A stretch of DNA of 33,354 nt, from assembly GCF_001442615.1 (NCBI RefSeq), contig NZ_LMXN01000025.1:1-33354 (forward strand), read 5' to 3'. The notes beneath the pieces are model-generated. The model saw nothing but the letters and a program-made list of their open reading frames with translations. It ran no database searches and was not told the DNA's origin. Each line of letters begins with the position of its first letter. Position 1 is the first letter of the stretch. This DNA is from Algoriphagus resistens (GTDB taxonomy: Bacteria; Bacteroidota; Bacteroidia; Cytophagales; Cyclobacteriaceae). The position numbers and the translations under genes were made by a program. Below, one piece after another: positions 16,431-23,729 of this stretch.

Positions 16431-18875
16431 CTAAAAATCATCTCCTCCAAAATCATCTCCCCCTTCTCTTCTGCTGTTATTCTCACCATTTTTTTCTTTA
16501 AACCCTCCAAATCGATAGGTAAATGATAGGGTTCCAACCCTGGACTCACGCTGAAACACACGCTCTTCGTCAAATCGTGGATTGCTCGTGGTGATCCGGA
16601 ATTTACGGGTGTTTGAAATATCGCTTACACTGAGCGCTACCGTGCCTTTTCCTTTGAAGAGATCTTTGCGGATCCCTAGATTCATGCTGAACTGGGGTTC
16701 AATCTGGCCCTGTGGGAGCACGATAGGACCACGGTAATTACCCTGAGCTTGGACGCTAAACCAATTTGGGATCAGCCAATTTGCCAACAAGTTAAGTGTC
16801 CAGCTAAAATTTTCATTGCTGAAATCTTCTTCAATATTCTCCGCATTAATTTTAGAATAGAAAAGATTGCCTGTCAAAGTCGCATCCAAATTTTTGAAAA
16901 TCTGAATCTGATTGATCAGTTCAACCCCCGTACTCGCCCGGGTATCTGCATTTTCACGACTCTGTATGGCCACATTGTCGTCAGTCAGCATTGTGATCCG
17001 CGTCTCTACATCCGTGCTATAGCGATGATACACTGTAGCATTCAGCAGGTATCTTTCCCAACCTTTCATGTATCCGATTTCATAGCTGTCTGTGAATTCG
17101 GGTTGCAGATAAGGATTACCTATACTGAAATTATACTGATCACGCACCCGGTAAATCGGTGCAAGATCCCAAATACTCGGTCTGGAAATTCTCCTGGTAT
17201 AGTTGAGGGTAAGCTCATTTTCCGGTGCGATAGTGTAGGAGAAAAATGCACTTGGAAAAAGGTTAAAATAATCATTTGGAATACTTTCCTCATTTCGGAC
17301 AGTTTCTCCCAATGTCTCTGTGTATTCACCTCTCAGTCCCAATTGATAGCCAAACTTGCCTATGGTATTTTTATAGGTAAAATAAGCAGCATAAACACGC
17401 TCATCGAAATCAAACGTATCCGAGAGAGAATCAACTTCCTCCGGAATAAAATCAGTGAATTCATCTCCCTGAGCAAATTCCTGGCTCCATTGCCAATTGC
17501 CTAATGTAGCCTTTAAACCGGTTTCAATGGAACTACCGTTTTGATGTGGTTTCTCATAATCTACTTGAGCTACATAAAGGTTGCTGGATCTCGGTCTATC
17601 ATTTGTCTGAATCAGTCGCTTGGTAGGATCCGAAGTACCTCTTTGGTCAAAATATTCCTGATTGGAATGATCTTTCTGCTCCCTCTCGTCGTAGGAGTAT
17701 GAAAGTGTAGCGTAGAGCTTTTGCCCTAACGAATCAATGTCCCAGGTATAATTAATCCCTCCTTCATAGTTTGCGCTGTTGCTCCATTCCTCATTTACAC
17801 GCATGAAACTGGAATCCACCGCACCCGCACTGCTCAGGTTCAACTGGGTGACATCAGCATATTCGATCTCATCGTCAAAATTTCCCTGAAAATAAATCCC
17901 CAGCAATCCTCTATCAGAAACATTATAATCTACCCCCGTTCGGATTAGGTGGGTTTTTTCTACTTCATAGCCATCCTGAACTTGTTCAAGTCTTGGAGAA
18001 AACCCATTTAGGTAATTATTTCTACTTCCTTCACCATTTTCAAGCTGCCGTCTGTCTTGCCAATTATATGACGCGTAAAAATTAGCTTTTTCAGTACCAT
18101 AATTGAGGTTAAGCCCAGCTTGATATTTCTCCCGGGTGCCAATGGAGGCATTTACCTGACCATTGAATCCGGTTTGTTCATTTTTCTTCAAGATGATATT
18201 AATAATCCCACCGACACCTGTCGCATCGTAGCGCGAGGAAGGATTGGTGATCAGCTCTACAGATTTGATACTATTTGCAGGGAACTGGGCAAGGATACTT
18301 TCTGCATCGTCTCCTGAAAGATTAGACGGTCGTCCGTTGATATAAATCAGGATATTTCCACTACCTCGCATGGTAATCCCTCCCTCATCGTCCACCTGTA
18401 TGGATGGTAAGGTACTCAGTAGCTGTGAAGCTGTCTGTCCTTCTGCCACGATGCTGTTTTCAACATTGTAGGTTCTCTTATCTATGTCTGATTCAAACAT
18501 GGAAGTGATACCTTCTACTATCACCTCATCCAAATTCTGGGCATCTTCCTCCAGCGTTATAGTACCCAGATTCACCGAGTTTCTAGTTGAGGTGAGGGTG
18601 ATTTTTTCATAAAATTCCAAATAGCCAATGAAACCAACTCTCAAAATGTAATTTCCCGCAGTGGCAGAAAACTCAAAACCTCCATCTAGGTCACTCATAC
18701 CTCCGCTCACTACTACCGAGTCGCTCGGATGCAGCAATGCGATGTTTGCAAACTCCAGCGCAGTCTCACGCTTGCCATCCATGACCTTGCCCTTTACCTT
18801 AATTTCCTGGGCAAAAAGATCAATCGATGGCAGGGTGAATAATATCACCAATACAAAAAGGAGGTATTTTTTCAT
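16431..18875 (-). CDS. Outer-membrane beta-barrel protein with CarboxypepD and plug domains
   Basis: TonB-receptor-like protein of 814 aa. A signal peptide (cleaved near DLFAQ) is followed by a CarboxypepD_reg-like fold (about 24-110, VKGKVMDGKRETALEFANI), a plug domain (about 130-230, LLSTLPSIQVDDEGG and ILIYINGRPSNLSGDD), and an aromatic-rich barrel of the OMP_b-brl_3 type. The barrel-end strand TLSFTYRFGG is followed by a hydrophilic tail ending GGDDFGGDDF, which is unusual because the beta-signal is normally terminal. It is not paired with a SusD-like gene, so it is not a classic SusC. Ligand unknown. A 17-bp palindrome lies about 40 bp upstream. Confidence 0.9.
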   Translation of the reverse strand: MKKYLLFVLVILFTLPSIDLFAQEIKVKGKVMDGKRETALEFANIALLHPSDSVVVSGGMSDLDGGFEFSATAGNYILRVGFIGYLEFYEKITLTSTRNSVNLGTITLEEDAQNLDEVIVEGITSMFESDIDKRTYNVENSIVAEGQTASQLLSTLPSIQVDDEGGITMRGSGNILIYINGRPSNLSGDDAESILAQFPANSIKSVELITNPSSRYDATGVGGIINIILKKNEQTGFNGQVNASIGTREKYQAGLNLNYGTEKANFYASYNWQDRRQLENGEGSRNNYLNGFSPRLEQVQDGYEVEKTHLIRTGVDYNVSDRGLLGIYFQGNFDDEIEYADVTQLNLSSAGAVDSSFMRVNEEWSNSANYEGGINYTWDIDSLGQKLYATLSYSYDEREQKDHSNQEYFDQRGTSDPTKRLIQTNDRPRSSNLYVAQVDYEKPHQNGSSIETGLKATLGNWQWSQEFAQGDEFTDFIPEEVDSLSDTFDFDERVYAAYFTYKNTIGKFGYQLGLRGEYTETLGETVRNEESIPNDYFNLFPSAFFSYTIAPENELTLNYTRRISRPSIWDLAPIYRVRDQYNFSIGNPYLQPEFTDSYEIGYMKGWERYLLNATVYHRYSTDVETRITMLTDDNVAIQSRENADTRASTGVELINQIQIFKNLDATLTGNLFYSKINAENIEEDFSNENFSWTLNLLANWLIPNWFSVQAQGNYRGPIVLPQGQIEPQFSMNLGIRKDLFKGKGTVALSVSDISNTRKFRITTSNPRFDEERVFQRESRVGTLSFTYRFGGFKEKNGENNSRREGGDDFGGDDF

Positions 18876-19134
18876 GGTTATAGCTGGTCTAAGGGCTTTT
18901 CAAAAATCACAAAAAAATGCAACTTGCATTTAACTAATTAAATACCAATTCATTACATTTTAATCTCATATTATAAACCCATAAAAATGTCTAAGGTTTA
19001 GCTTTTCGTTTAATACTTTACTTAAGAATAAAAAGCTTGATGATTTGGCAATAAGCTATATTCGGATTGACACGCAGTTATTCAAATATAAATTTGTGCA
19101 ATTTTCCTGCAATACAATTATTTACTTATCTCAA
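18876..19134. other. AT-rich intergenic region
   Basis: About 260 bp between the outer-membrane protein start and the recognisable part of the decayed kinase. Apart from the palindrome at 18915-18931 I see no gene, terminator or consensus promoter. It may contain unrecognisable remains of the kinase N-terminal part. Confidence 0.5.
18915..18931. promoter_or_regulatory. 17-bp palindrome upstream of the outer-membrane protein gene
   Basis: AAATGCAA-C-TTGCATTT is a perfect inverted repeat with a 1-nt centre, 40 bp upstream of the OMP start codon. No exact -7 element was found here. It is a candidate operator; the regulator is unknown. Confidence 0.4.
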
Positions 19135-19597
19135 AATCAGCCTTATACCTCCTGCAACTGACCGACAAGGAAACTACTATTTTTATATCTTTAGAAACCG
19201 GCGACTTGATAGCAGTATTGGATAACAATGAAGAATTATAGCTAGGGCTTGCAAGAACTAATAAATAATTTTCTGAAAAATCGAGCACGACACACGTGCT
19301 ACAACAGGGGTATGATATCCATCTGGCGAGCTAATCCCGAATGGTAATCGGGATTAGGTATTTGGCCGAAACATTCGGATGCAAGTACGTTGAGGACTAC
19401 CTTTCAACGGATGTAAACAGGAGTTGAATTGAATATTGCGGACGATGGAAGTAGATTTGATTTCCCCGAAAAGCTGAACTACTTTCAAAACCTAAGTGTA
19501 AAGTCCTGAAAGAAAGGATGGTTTCCATTCCGGGAAGCATGAAAGTAACCAGTGAAAAGGTATAGGGACTAATTTAAGATTTATGGTCTATGTCTAA
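19135..19597 (+). pseudogene. Decayed histidine kinase (C-terminal ATPase domain)
   Basis: Remnant of a NarX/LytS-like two-component sensor kinase. Pieced together across frames it reads LTDKETTIFISLETGDL, LQELINNFLK, KHSDA, KYVEDYLSTDVNR, VELNIADDG, FDFPEKLNYFQNLSVKS, LKERMVSIPGSMKVTSEK and GIGTNLRFMVYV. That is the N-box (QELINN), G1 (DDGxxFD) and G2-like order of an HATPase_c domain. Breaks seen: a stop near 19238, a 93-bp insertion with a stop (19279-19371), a 1-nt loss between HSDA and KYVE, a 1-nt gain between DVNR and VELN, and 1-nt losses before LKERM and before GIGT. The ancestral stop (19595-19597) overlaps the response-regulator ATG (19590), the usual translationally coupled arrangement. 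The sensor and membrane domains are missing. Confidence 0.82.
19279..19371. repeat. 93-bp hairpin-rich insertion in the kinase remnant
   Basis: Between the kinase fragments ending NNFLK and starting HSDA is an extra 93 bp flanked by GAAA direct repeats (19275-19278 and 19368-19371). It contains two inverted repeats: AGCACG/CGTGCT (19284-19289, 19295-19300, 5-nt loop) and a ten-pair stem CTAATCCCGA/TCGGGATTAG (19331-19340, 19348-19357, 7-nt loop). No ORF and no T-run terminator. This looks like a small non-autonomous palindromic element; the 4-bp target duplication is inferred. Confidence 0.5.
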
Positions 19598-20225
19598 TCA
19601 AAAACCAACAGTCATCATAGCAGATGATCATCCAATTTTAGTAAAGGGATTGTACGATTTCCTTAGTGAAAGTGGATTTGACGTCGTTGGCATTGCTCAA
19701 GACGGTCAGACTGCGCTCGACCAAATTATAAGATTCAAACCTCAACTTGCTATTTTGGATATGGAAATGCCTAATAAAACCGGACTGGAAATAGCTTCAG
19801 AATGTAAAAAATTAGAAATCCATACCAAAGTAATTCTACTCACACTTCATAAAGAACTTTATCTCTATCATCAGGCAAAGCAATTGAACCTTTCCGGGTA
19901 TATCCTAAAGGAATCTGTCCTAGAGGATCTTTCAAAAGCGATCTCTATAATTTTGGGAGGAGGGCAATTCTTTAGTGAGAAAATTTTTGAAGGGATGAAA
20001 GAAAGCAAGTTTCAATTGAATGAAAATGCATTAACATCTTCAGAGATAAAAATTCTCAGGTATATAGCGGAAGGATTTTCTACCAAGGATATTGCAAAAA
20101 ACCTTTATATCTCCGAGCGTACTGTTGACAAGCACAGAAGCAATATGATTAACAAGCTACAATTAGAGAAAAAGCATAATTCCTTGCTGATATGGGCTCA
20201 AAAAAATCGAGATATTATAGATTAA
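19590..20225 (+). CDS. NarL/FixJ-type response regulator
   Basis: A 211-aa two-component regulator with an N-terminal receiver domain and a C-terminal LuxR-type helix-turn-helix. Receiver residues are intact: acidic pocket D12/D13 in IIADDHP, phosphoacceptor D57 in AILDMEMP, T85 in ILLTLH and K107 in YILKES. The HTH spans about residues 148-205 with LTSSEIKILRYIAEGFSTKDI and ISERTVDKHRSNMINKL. The adjacent cognate kinase is degraded, so this regulator either takes phosphate from another kinase, works unphosphorylated, or is itself on the way to loss. The palindrome at 20252-20271 just downstream is a possible target. Confidence 0.93.
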   Translation: MSNQKPTVIIADDHPILVKGLYDFLSESGFDVVGIAQDGQTALDQIIRFKPQLAILDMEMPNKTGLEIASECKKLEIHTKVILLTLHKELYLYHQAKQLNLSGYILKESVLEDLSKAISIILGGGQFFSEKIFEGMKESKFQLNENALTSSEIKILRYIAEGFSTKDIAKNLYISERTVDKHRSNMINKLQLEKKHNSLLIWAQKNRDIID

Positions 20226-20251
20226 CCGAAGTTCTCAGTATTTCAAGAAAA

Positions 20252-20271
20252 AATACGTGTTTCTACGTATT
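20252..20271. promoter_or_regulatory. Palindrome overlapping the promoter of the 91-aa gene
   Basis: AATACGT-N6-ACGTATT (7+6+7). Its right arm overlaps the -33 TTG at 20270-20272 of the next gene. Binding there would affect promoter use. The response regulator just upstream is the obvious candidate binder. A weak hairpin at the end of the regulator transcript is the alternative, but no T-run follows. Confidence 0.45.
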
Positions 20272-20300
20272 GAGCATTCTTGTGTTAATCGCTAAGTTTG
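20270..20300 (+). promoter_or_regulatory. Promoter of the 91-aa orphan gene
   Basis: TTG at 20270-20272, a 20-nt spacer and TAAGTTTG at 20293-20300, an exact TAnnTTTG. The predicted start of transcription is near 20305, leaving about 30 nt before the ATG at 20334. An in-frame TTG at 20298 lies inside the -7 element and cannot be the start. Confidence 0.7.
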
Positions 20301-20333
20301 ATTAATAATTTCAACAAACCAATTTTTTGTACT

Positions 20334-20609
20334 ATGCAGATATATAGCATACTAGGGGATTTCAAAGTAATCCAAACCATAAAAAATCGTGATGAACTCC
20401 TTATCCTTGGTACTTATAAAGACTTGGGGCGAGTTTTTGATAGCAATAGGATTTTTCTTTTCAATCCAAGTGAATCACTTTTCGGAATCTACCTCTGTAA
20501 ACAAGAGTGTGCTGAATTCATGAACAACATAATTCAGGATATTGATTACCATGAATGGGAGGGGCTTAAAATTGAAAAATCCGCCTATAAAAATCAAATC
20601 CAGGCATAA
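20334..20609 (+). CDS. Hypothetical protein, 91 aa
   Basis: Not recognised. From the ATG at 20334 (MQIYSILGDF) the product is 91 aa, soluble, with no signal peptide or transmembrane helix. The N-terminal half looks like short beta strands (VIQTIKNRDELLILGTYKDLG) and the C-terminal half is helical (ECAEFMNNIIQDIDYHEWEG). Two cysteines (in LCKQEC) are four residues apart. It has a complete own promoter with a palindrome over -33, right after the response-regulator gene, so it may be a target of that regulator. It is convergent with the nucleoside phosphorylase gene. It could be a small lineage-specific protein. Confidence 0.65.
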   Translation: MQIYSILGDFKVIQTIKNRDELLILGTYKDLGRVFDSNRIFLFNPSESLFGIYLCKQECAEFMNNIIQDIDYHEWEGLKIEKSAYKNQIQA

Positions 20610-20622
20610 GGGGTGATATTAC

Positions 20623-21480
20623 TCAACAATAAACTTCTAAGGCTAAGCGGATCATACGATCTATTGTTTTTTCAGCTTCTTTATCAAACTCCCCGCTGGG
20701 ACGGTTTGCTACAATTGCATTGAGGCTTAGCATCCGGTGATTCAAAAGTTGCCCCATAGCATAATAACCAGCCGTCTCCATTTCGAAATTAGTCATCTTC
20801 AGTCCATTTACTTCCAGGTCGGCCAAACGCTCTATCATATTTTCCAACTTCGGCTTAAGTCTAATTTCTCTGCCCTGAGGAGCATAAAAACCGGGAGCTG
20901 TAAGTGTAACTCCACGATAAAATCCTGCGGGCAATTTTTGTAACAACTTAGACGAGGCTGAAGCTTGGTAAGGCAAAAAGGTAAGATCAAGTGTTTGCTG
21001 TACCAGATAAGACCAGTTTTGACTTCCTTCAAGTTTTGGATAAAATTGCATCAACGTATCTACCCCTACAGCTATCTCCGAAGCCAAAATACTTCCTATG
21101 GGCAGATCTGCCTGCATACTCCCAGAAGTACCTAAGCGGATAATTTCCAAGCTTTTTTGGGCGGGTTTCACAGTATGTGTCTTAAGATCCACATTGACCA
21201 AAGAATCCAATTCAGTCATCAAAATCTCAACATTATCAGTTCCCATACCAGTACTCATCACTGTGACCCGCTTGCCCTGGATTCTACCCGTGTGGGTTAA
21301 GAACTCCCGCTTACTTACTTTGAAATCTACCTGATCAAAGTATTTGGAAACAAGGGGAACCCGGTCTGGGTCACCCACAGTAAAAACAAGAGAAGCCAGA
21401 TCCTCTGGCTTCAAATGCAAATGATAAATGCTTCCATCAGCATTCAATATCAATTCGGATTCTGGAATTTGTCTGCTCAC
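20623..21480 (-). CDS. Nucleoside phosphorylase (uridine phosphorylase-like)
   Basis: Phosphorolysis of nucleosides in the cytoplasm (PNP_UDP_1 family), 285 aa. The phosphate and nucleoside site motifs are present: FTVGDPDRV (33-41), STGMGTDN (76-83), IRLGTSGS (113-120) and the ribose/base-site NFEMETAGYYA. The closest resemblance is to Bacteroidota uridine phosphorylase-like enzymes, but base preference cannot be fixed. The start codon is GTG at 21480, 8 bp after the trhO stop; no better ATG exists, and GDPDRV lies at the expected distance. It is the last gene of a probable three-gene operon with trhO and the acyltransferase. Confidence 0.9.
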   Translation of the reverse strand: MSRQIPESELILNADGSIYHLHLKPEDLASLVFTVGDPDRVPLVSKYFDQVDFKVSKREFLTHTGRIQGKRVTVMSTGMGTDNVEILMTELDSLVNVDLKTHTVKPAQKSLEIIRLGTSGSMQADLPIGSILASEIAVGVDTLMQFYPKLEGSQNWSYLVQQTLDLTFLPYQASASSKLLQKLPAGFYRGVTLTAPGFYAPQGREIRLKPKLENMIERLADLEVNGLKMTNFEMETAGYYAMGQLLNHRMLSLNAIVANRPSGEFDKEAEKTIDRMIRLALEVYC

Positions 21481-21488
21481 CCTACAAG

Positions 21489-22457
21489 TTACGCATTTGA
21501 TTGCTCTTTGACTTTACGGTTCAGTCCTTTGTACGGATTGTATCCGTTAGTGTTTTTCTGGTAATAGCCTGTACCGTCATATGTTCTTTTTTCCGGGTTT
21601 TCCTTGCATTCGGTAGAGCAAGTACCTTCCATTTGCCAGCCACATGCTTCACACATAGGAACATGAGCGTTGCAGGTTTGATTGGCGCAGTTTACCATAC
21701 GATCCGAAGGCGTGCCACAAACATGACAGGCAGATACAATCTTCGGATTCACGGTATTCACATCTACAGCAATTCTATTGTCGAATACATAGCATTTCCC
21801 TTCGAAGTCCTCGCCGCCAGCTTCCATTCCGTACTTGATGATGCCCCCATGAAGCTGGTATACATCTTCAAAACCTTGCTCCAGAAGGAATGCAGAAGCT
21901 TTTTCGCACTTGATTCCACCTGTGCAGTAGGTCAAAACTTTCTTGTTTTTCAGATGCTCCAGCTCTTTGACTTTCTCAGGAAAATCCCGGAAGTTGTCGA
22001 TATCAAGCGTCAATGCATTTTTGAAACGCCCCAGTTCATGCTCATAATTAGAGCGAACATCCAAGATCACAACATCTTCCTGATCCTTCAATTTCTTGAA
22101 TTCCTCCGGGTCTAAATGCTTGCCTGTTTTCACATTGGGGTCGAGATGTCTCAGCGCGCTATGGACAATCTCAGGTTTGTAACGCACATGGATTTTGGTA
22201 AATGCATGCTTGTCGTGAGCGTCGATTTTGAACTCTGTTTTTGCAAAACGTGGATCTGCATGGATAAAAGCCATGTACTTTTCACAGTCTTCTACCAACC
22301 CAGAAACAGTACCATTTAGCCCTTCGTCAGAGATGATTATACGTCCTCGGATATTGTTTTCAATACAGAACAGGTGATGCTGCTCACGATATTCCTCAGG
22401 ATTCTCAATCCTGGCGTAGCAGTAATAAAGGAGGATTTGATAAGTAGTGTCTTCCAT
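21489..22457 (-). CDS. trhO: tRNA uridine(34) hydroxylase TrhO (rhodanese family)
   Basis: Oxygen-dependent hydroxylation of uridine 34 in tRNA, the first step toward 5-oxyacetyl or methoxy uridine (formerly YceA/YbfQ). A UPF0176 N-terminal domain (about 1-115) precedes a rhodanese domain carrying YCTGGIKCEKAS with catalytic Cys178 and a second Cys184. The C-terminal zinc-ribbon-like stretch has paired cysteines (CHVCG, CANQTC, CEACG, CSTEC). The start is ATG at 22457 (MEDTTYQILLYYCYARI, 322 aa). A longer reading frame to 22586 would run into the preceding gene and adds residues absent from the family. The 70-bp gap upstream holds a small CCCTG/CAGGG inverted repeat (22466-22481). Confidence 0.94.
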   Translation of the reverse strand: MEDTTYQILLYYCYARIENPEEYREQHHLFCIENNIRGRIIISDEGLNGTVSGLVEDCEKYMAFIHADPRFAKTEFKIDAHDKHAFTKIHVRYKPEIVHSALRHLDPNVKTGKHLDPEEFKKLKDQEDVVILDVRSNYEHELGRFKNALTLDIDNFRDFPEKVKELEHLKNKKVLTYCTGGIKCEKASAFLLEQGFEDVYQLHGGIIKYGMEAGGEDFEGKCYVFDNRIAVDVNTVNPKIVSACHVCGTPSDRMVNCANQTCNAHVPMCEACGWQMEGTCSTECKENPEKRTYDGTGYYQKNTNGYNPYKGLNRKVKEQSNA

Positions 22458-22527
22458 AACTGTTGCCCTGTTGCGGCAGGGTGTTTTAGGATTTATAAGT
22501 TGAAATTTGAAATTAGGAACTTCTAAT

Positions 22528-23163
22528 TTATTTAACTTTTGCTGCTGGATTTCCAAACACAGTTTCGTTTGCCCCCACAGTAGCAATCACTACTGATCCA
22601 GCGCCAACTCGGGCATTTTTACCAATCGTGACTCCAGAGATAATAGTTGCTCCAGAACCGATGAAAGCCCCTTCTTCAATAGTCACTTCAGAATTGATCA
22701 CAGTGCCAGCTCCAATTTGCACAAAATTTCCCACCTTGGCTTTATGCTCAATGATCGCAGCGGAATTAATAATACAGTGACTCCCTATCTCCGCTCCGGC
22801 GCCAATATTTACATTGGCATTGATAAAATTACCATGACCAATTATAGCATCCGTAGAAATGTAGGACCGCTGATGGATCGCATTCACTGGCTGCACCTTT
22901 CGACGATCATTCAATAGCTCCACCAAGAATTTCCGGTATTTTGGATTCTCTTCCGCTACAAACGCTTCGGTTTTTTGACCGATCAATTTCAGGAATCCAT
23001 CATCCTCAGGATTTCCAAGTACAGATACTGTGTTGATTTCTGTTCCGTGGATTTTTTCGTCTTCATCTAAGAATCCAAAAACAACCACATTGTTACTGTT
23101 GAATATCTCAAGCGCGGAATGTGCGATGCCTTTTGCACCAAAAATTATAACTGGTTTTTCCAT
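22528..23163 (-). CDS. NeuD/PglD-like hexapeptide acyltransferase
   Basis: Probable O- or N-acetyltransferase of the sialic-acid NeuD/PglD type, 211 aa. The N-terminal Rossmann-like domain starts VIIFGAKGIAHSALEI; the C-terminal half is a left-handed beta-helix with repeated hexapeptides (e.g. IGHGNFINANVNIGAGAEIG, VTIGKNARVGAGSVV) and ends FGNPAAKVK. Substrate unknown, perhaps a nucleotide sugar. I chose the ATG at 23163. An in-frame TTG at 23187 falls inside the -7 promoter element (23185-23192), so it cannot be translated from this promoter. It is the first gene of the operon with trhO and the nucleoside phosphorylase. Confidence 0.88.
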   Translation of the reverse strand: MEKPVIIFGAKGIAHSALEIFNSNNVVVFGFLDEDEKIHGTEINTVSVLGNPEDDGFLKLIGQKTEAFVAEENPKYRKFLVELLNDRRKVQPVNAIHQRSYISTDAIIGHGNFINANVNIGAGAEIGSHCIINSAAIIEHKAKVGNFVQIGAGTVINSEVTIEEGAFIGSGATIISGVTIGKNARVGAGSVVIATVGANETVFGNPAAKVK

Positions 23164-23184
23164 AGTTTTCTGCAATTCAGGGTG

Positions 23185-23216
23185 CAAAAATACAGGAATT
23201 CACTGGCTTACCCAAA
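23185..23216 (-). promoter_or_regulatory. Promoter of the acyltransferase-trhO-phosphorylase operon
   Basis: On the minus strand TTTG (23213-23216), a 20-nt spacer and TATTTTTG (23185-23192): a full match to the phylum consensus. The leader to the ATG at 23163 would be about 17 nt. Confidence 0.75.
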
Positions 23217-23605
23217 AATCATTTGGATTCTGATTTGCAATGATTGGGGCCATTTTAAACTGCATACATTTCCTTGGCTGGCAATAATTATTAAAAAGTC
23301 CTATCATTCCCTGCCAATCAAATGCATTACCGCATGCCGACCATGTGTTTGGGATTGCCGGATGATGTGGTTGTATTCTGACACTTACTACAGAAGATCA
23401 AAACACCTTTCTTTCCTGTCTGCCTCCTCGAAATGTCGTCCGCATGCAAACCAAAGTGGGATCACACAGTTAATCACCACTACAAATCCCTAAAGTCTGG
23501 TCCTTCGCTTTCAGTATATAATCCTACCTGGATTAGTTTCAATTCATCGCAGATCCTGGTGCAAAGTTAGACCTTCTGGAAACACTCGCACTTACATACG
23601 AGCTG

Positions 23606-23626
23606 TAAAAAATCTTCTTTGAAGAT
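23606..23626 (-). terminator. Intrinsic terminator downstream of pyrF
   Basis: On the minus strand ATCTTC-AAA-GAAGAT forms a six-pair hairpin followed by TTTTTT. It lies about 105 nt after the pyrF stop, so the pyrF mRNA would have a long 3' tail. Confidence 0.65.
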
Positions 23627-23729
23627 CATAAAAACATAGATTAAAAACCAACAGAATTCAACCAAAAGCTGAAAATTAAAAAAATCGGAAACCCTAACTT
23701 TCATACTATTACAAATATCGCTGCATTAG

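Larger units (their letters stand above)
23164..23729. other. Long intergenic region between pyrF and the acyltransferase operon
   Basis: 566 bp. It holds the operon promoter (23185-23216) and the pyrF-side terminator hairpin (23606-23626). An isolated exact -7 element, TAACTTTG on the minus strand (23562-23569), is followed only by ATG-AAT-TGA and no usable ORF. The 23230-23550 part has ordinary base composition but gave no recognisable protein on either strand. It may be a decayed gene or an untranslated RNA. Confidence 0.5.

Noticed and set aside
16749..17504. 251-aa plus-strand frame opposite the outer-membrane protein gene
   Set aside because: Shadow of the barrel-coding strand; composition is typical of antisense frames.
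21501..22115. 204-aa plus-strand frame opposite trhO
   Set aside because: Antisense to a well-supported gene; no domain or start signals.
22465..22482. CCCTG/CAGGG hairpin in the trhO leader as a riboswitch or attenuator
   Set aside because: Only five pairs, no alternative pairing or T-run; not enough to claim regulation.
23119..23493. 124-aa plus-strand frame at the acyltransferase start and beyond
   Set aside because: Begins antisense to the acyltransferase N-terminus, crosses its promoter, and matches no family I know.
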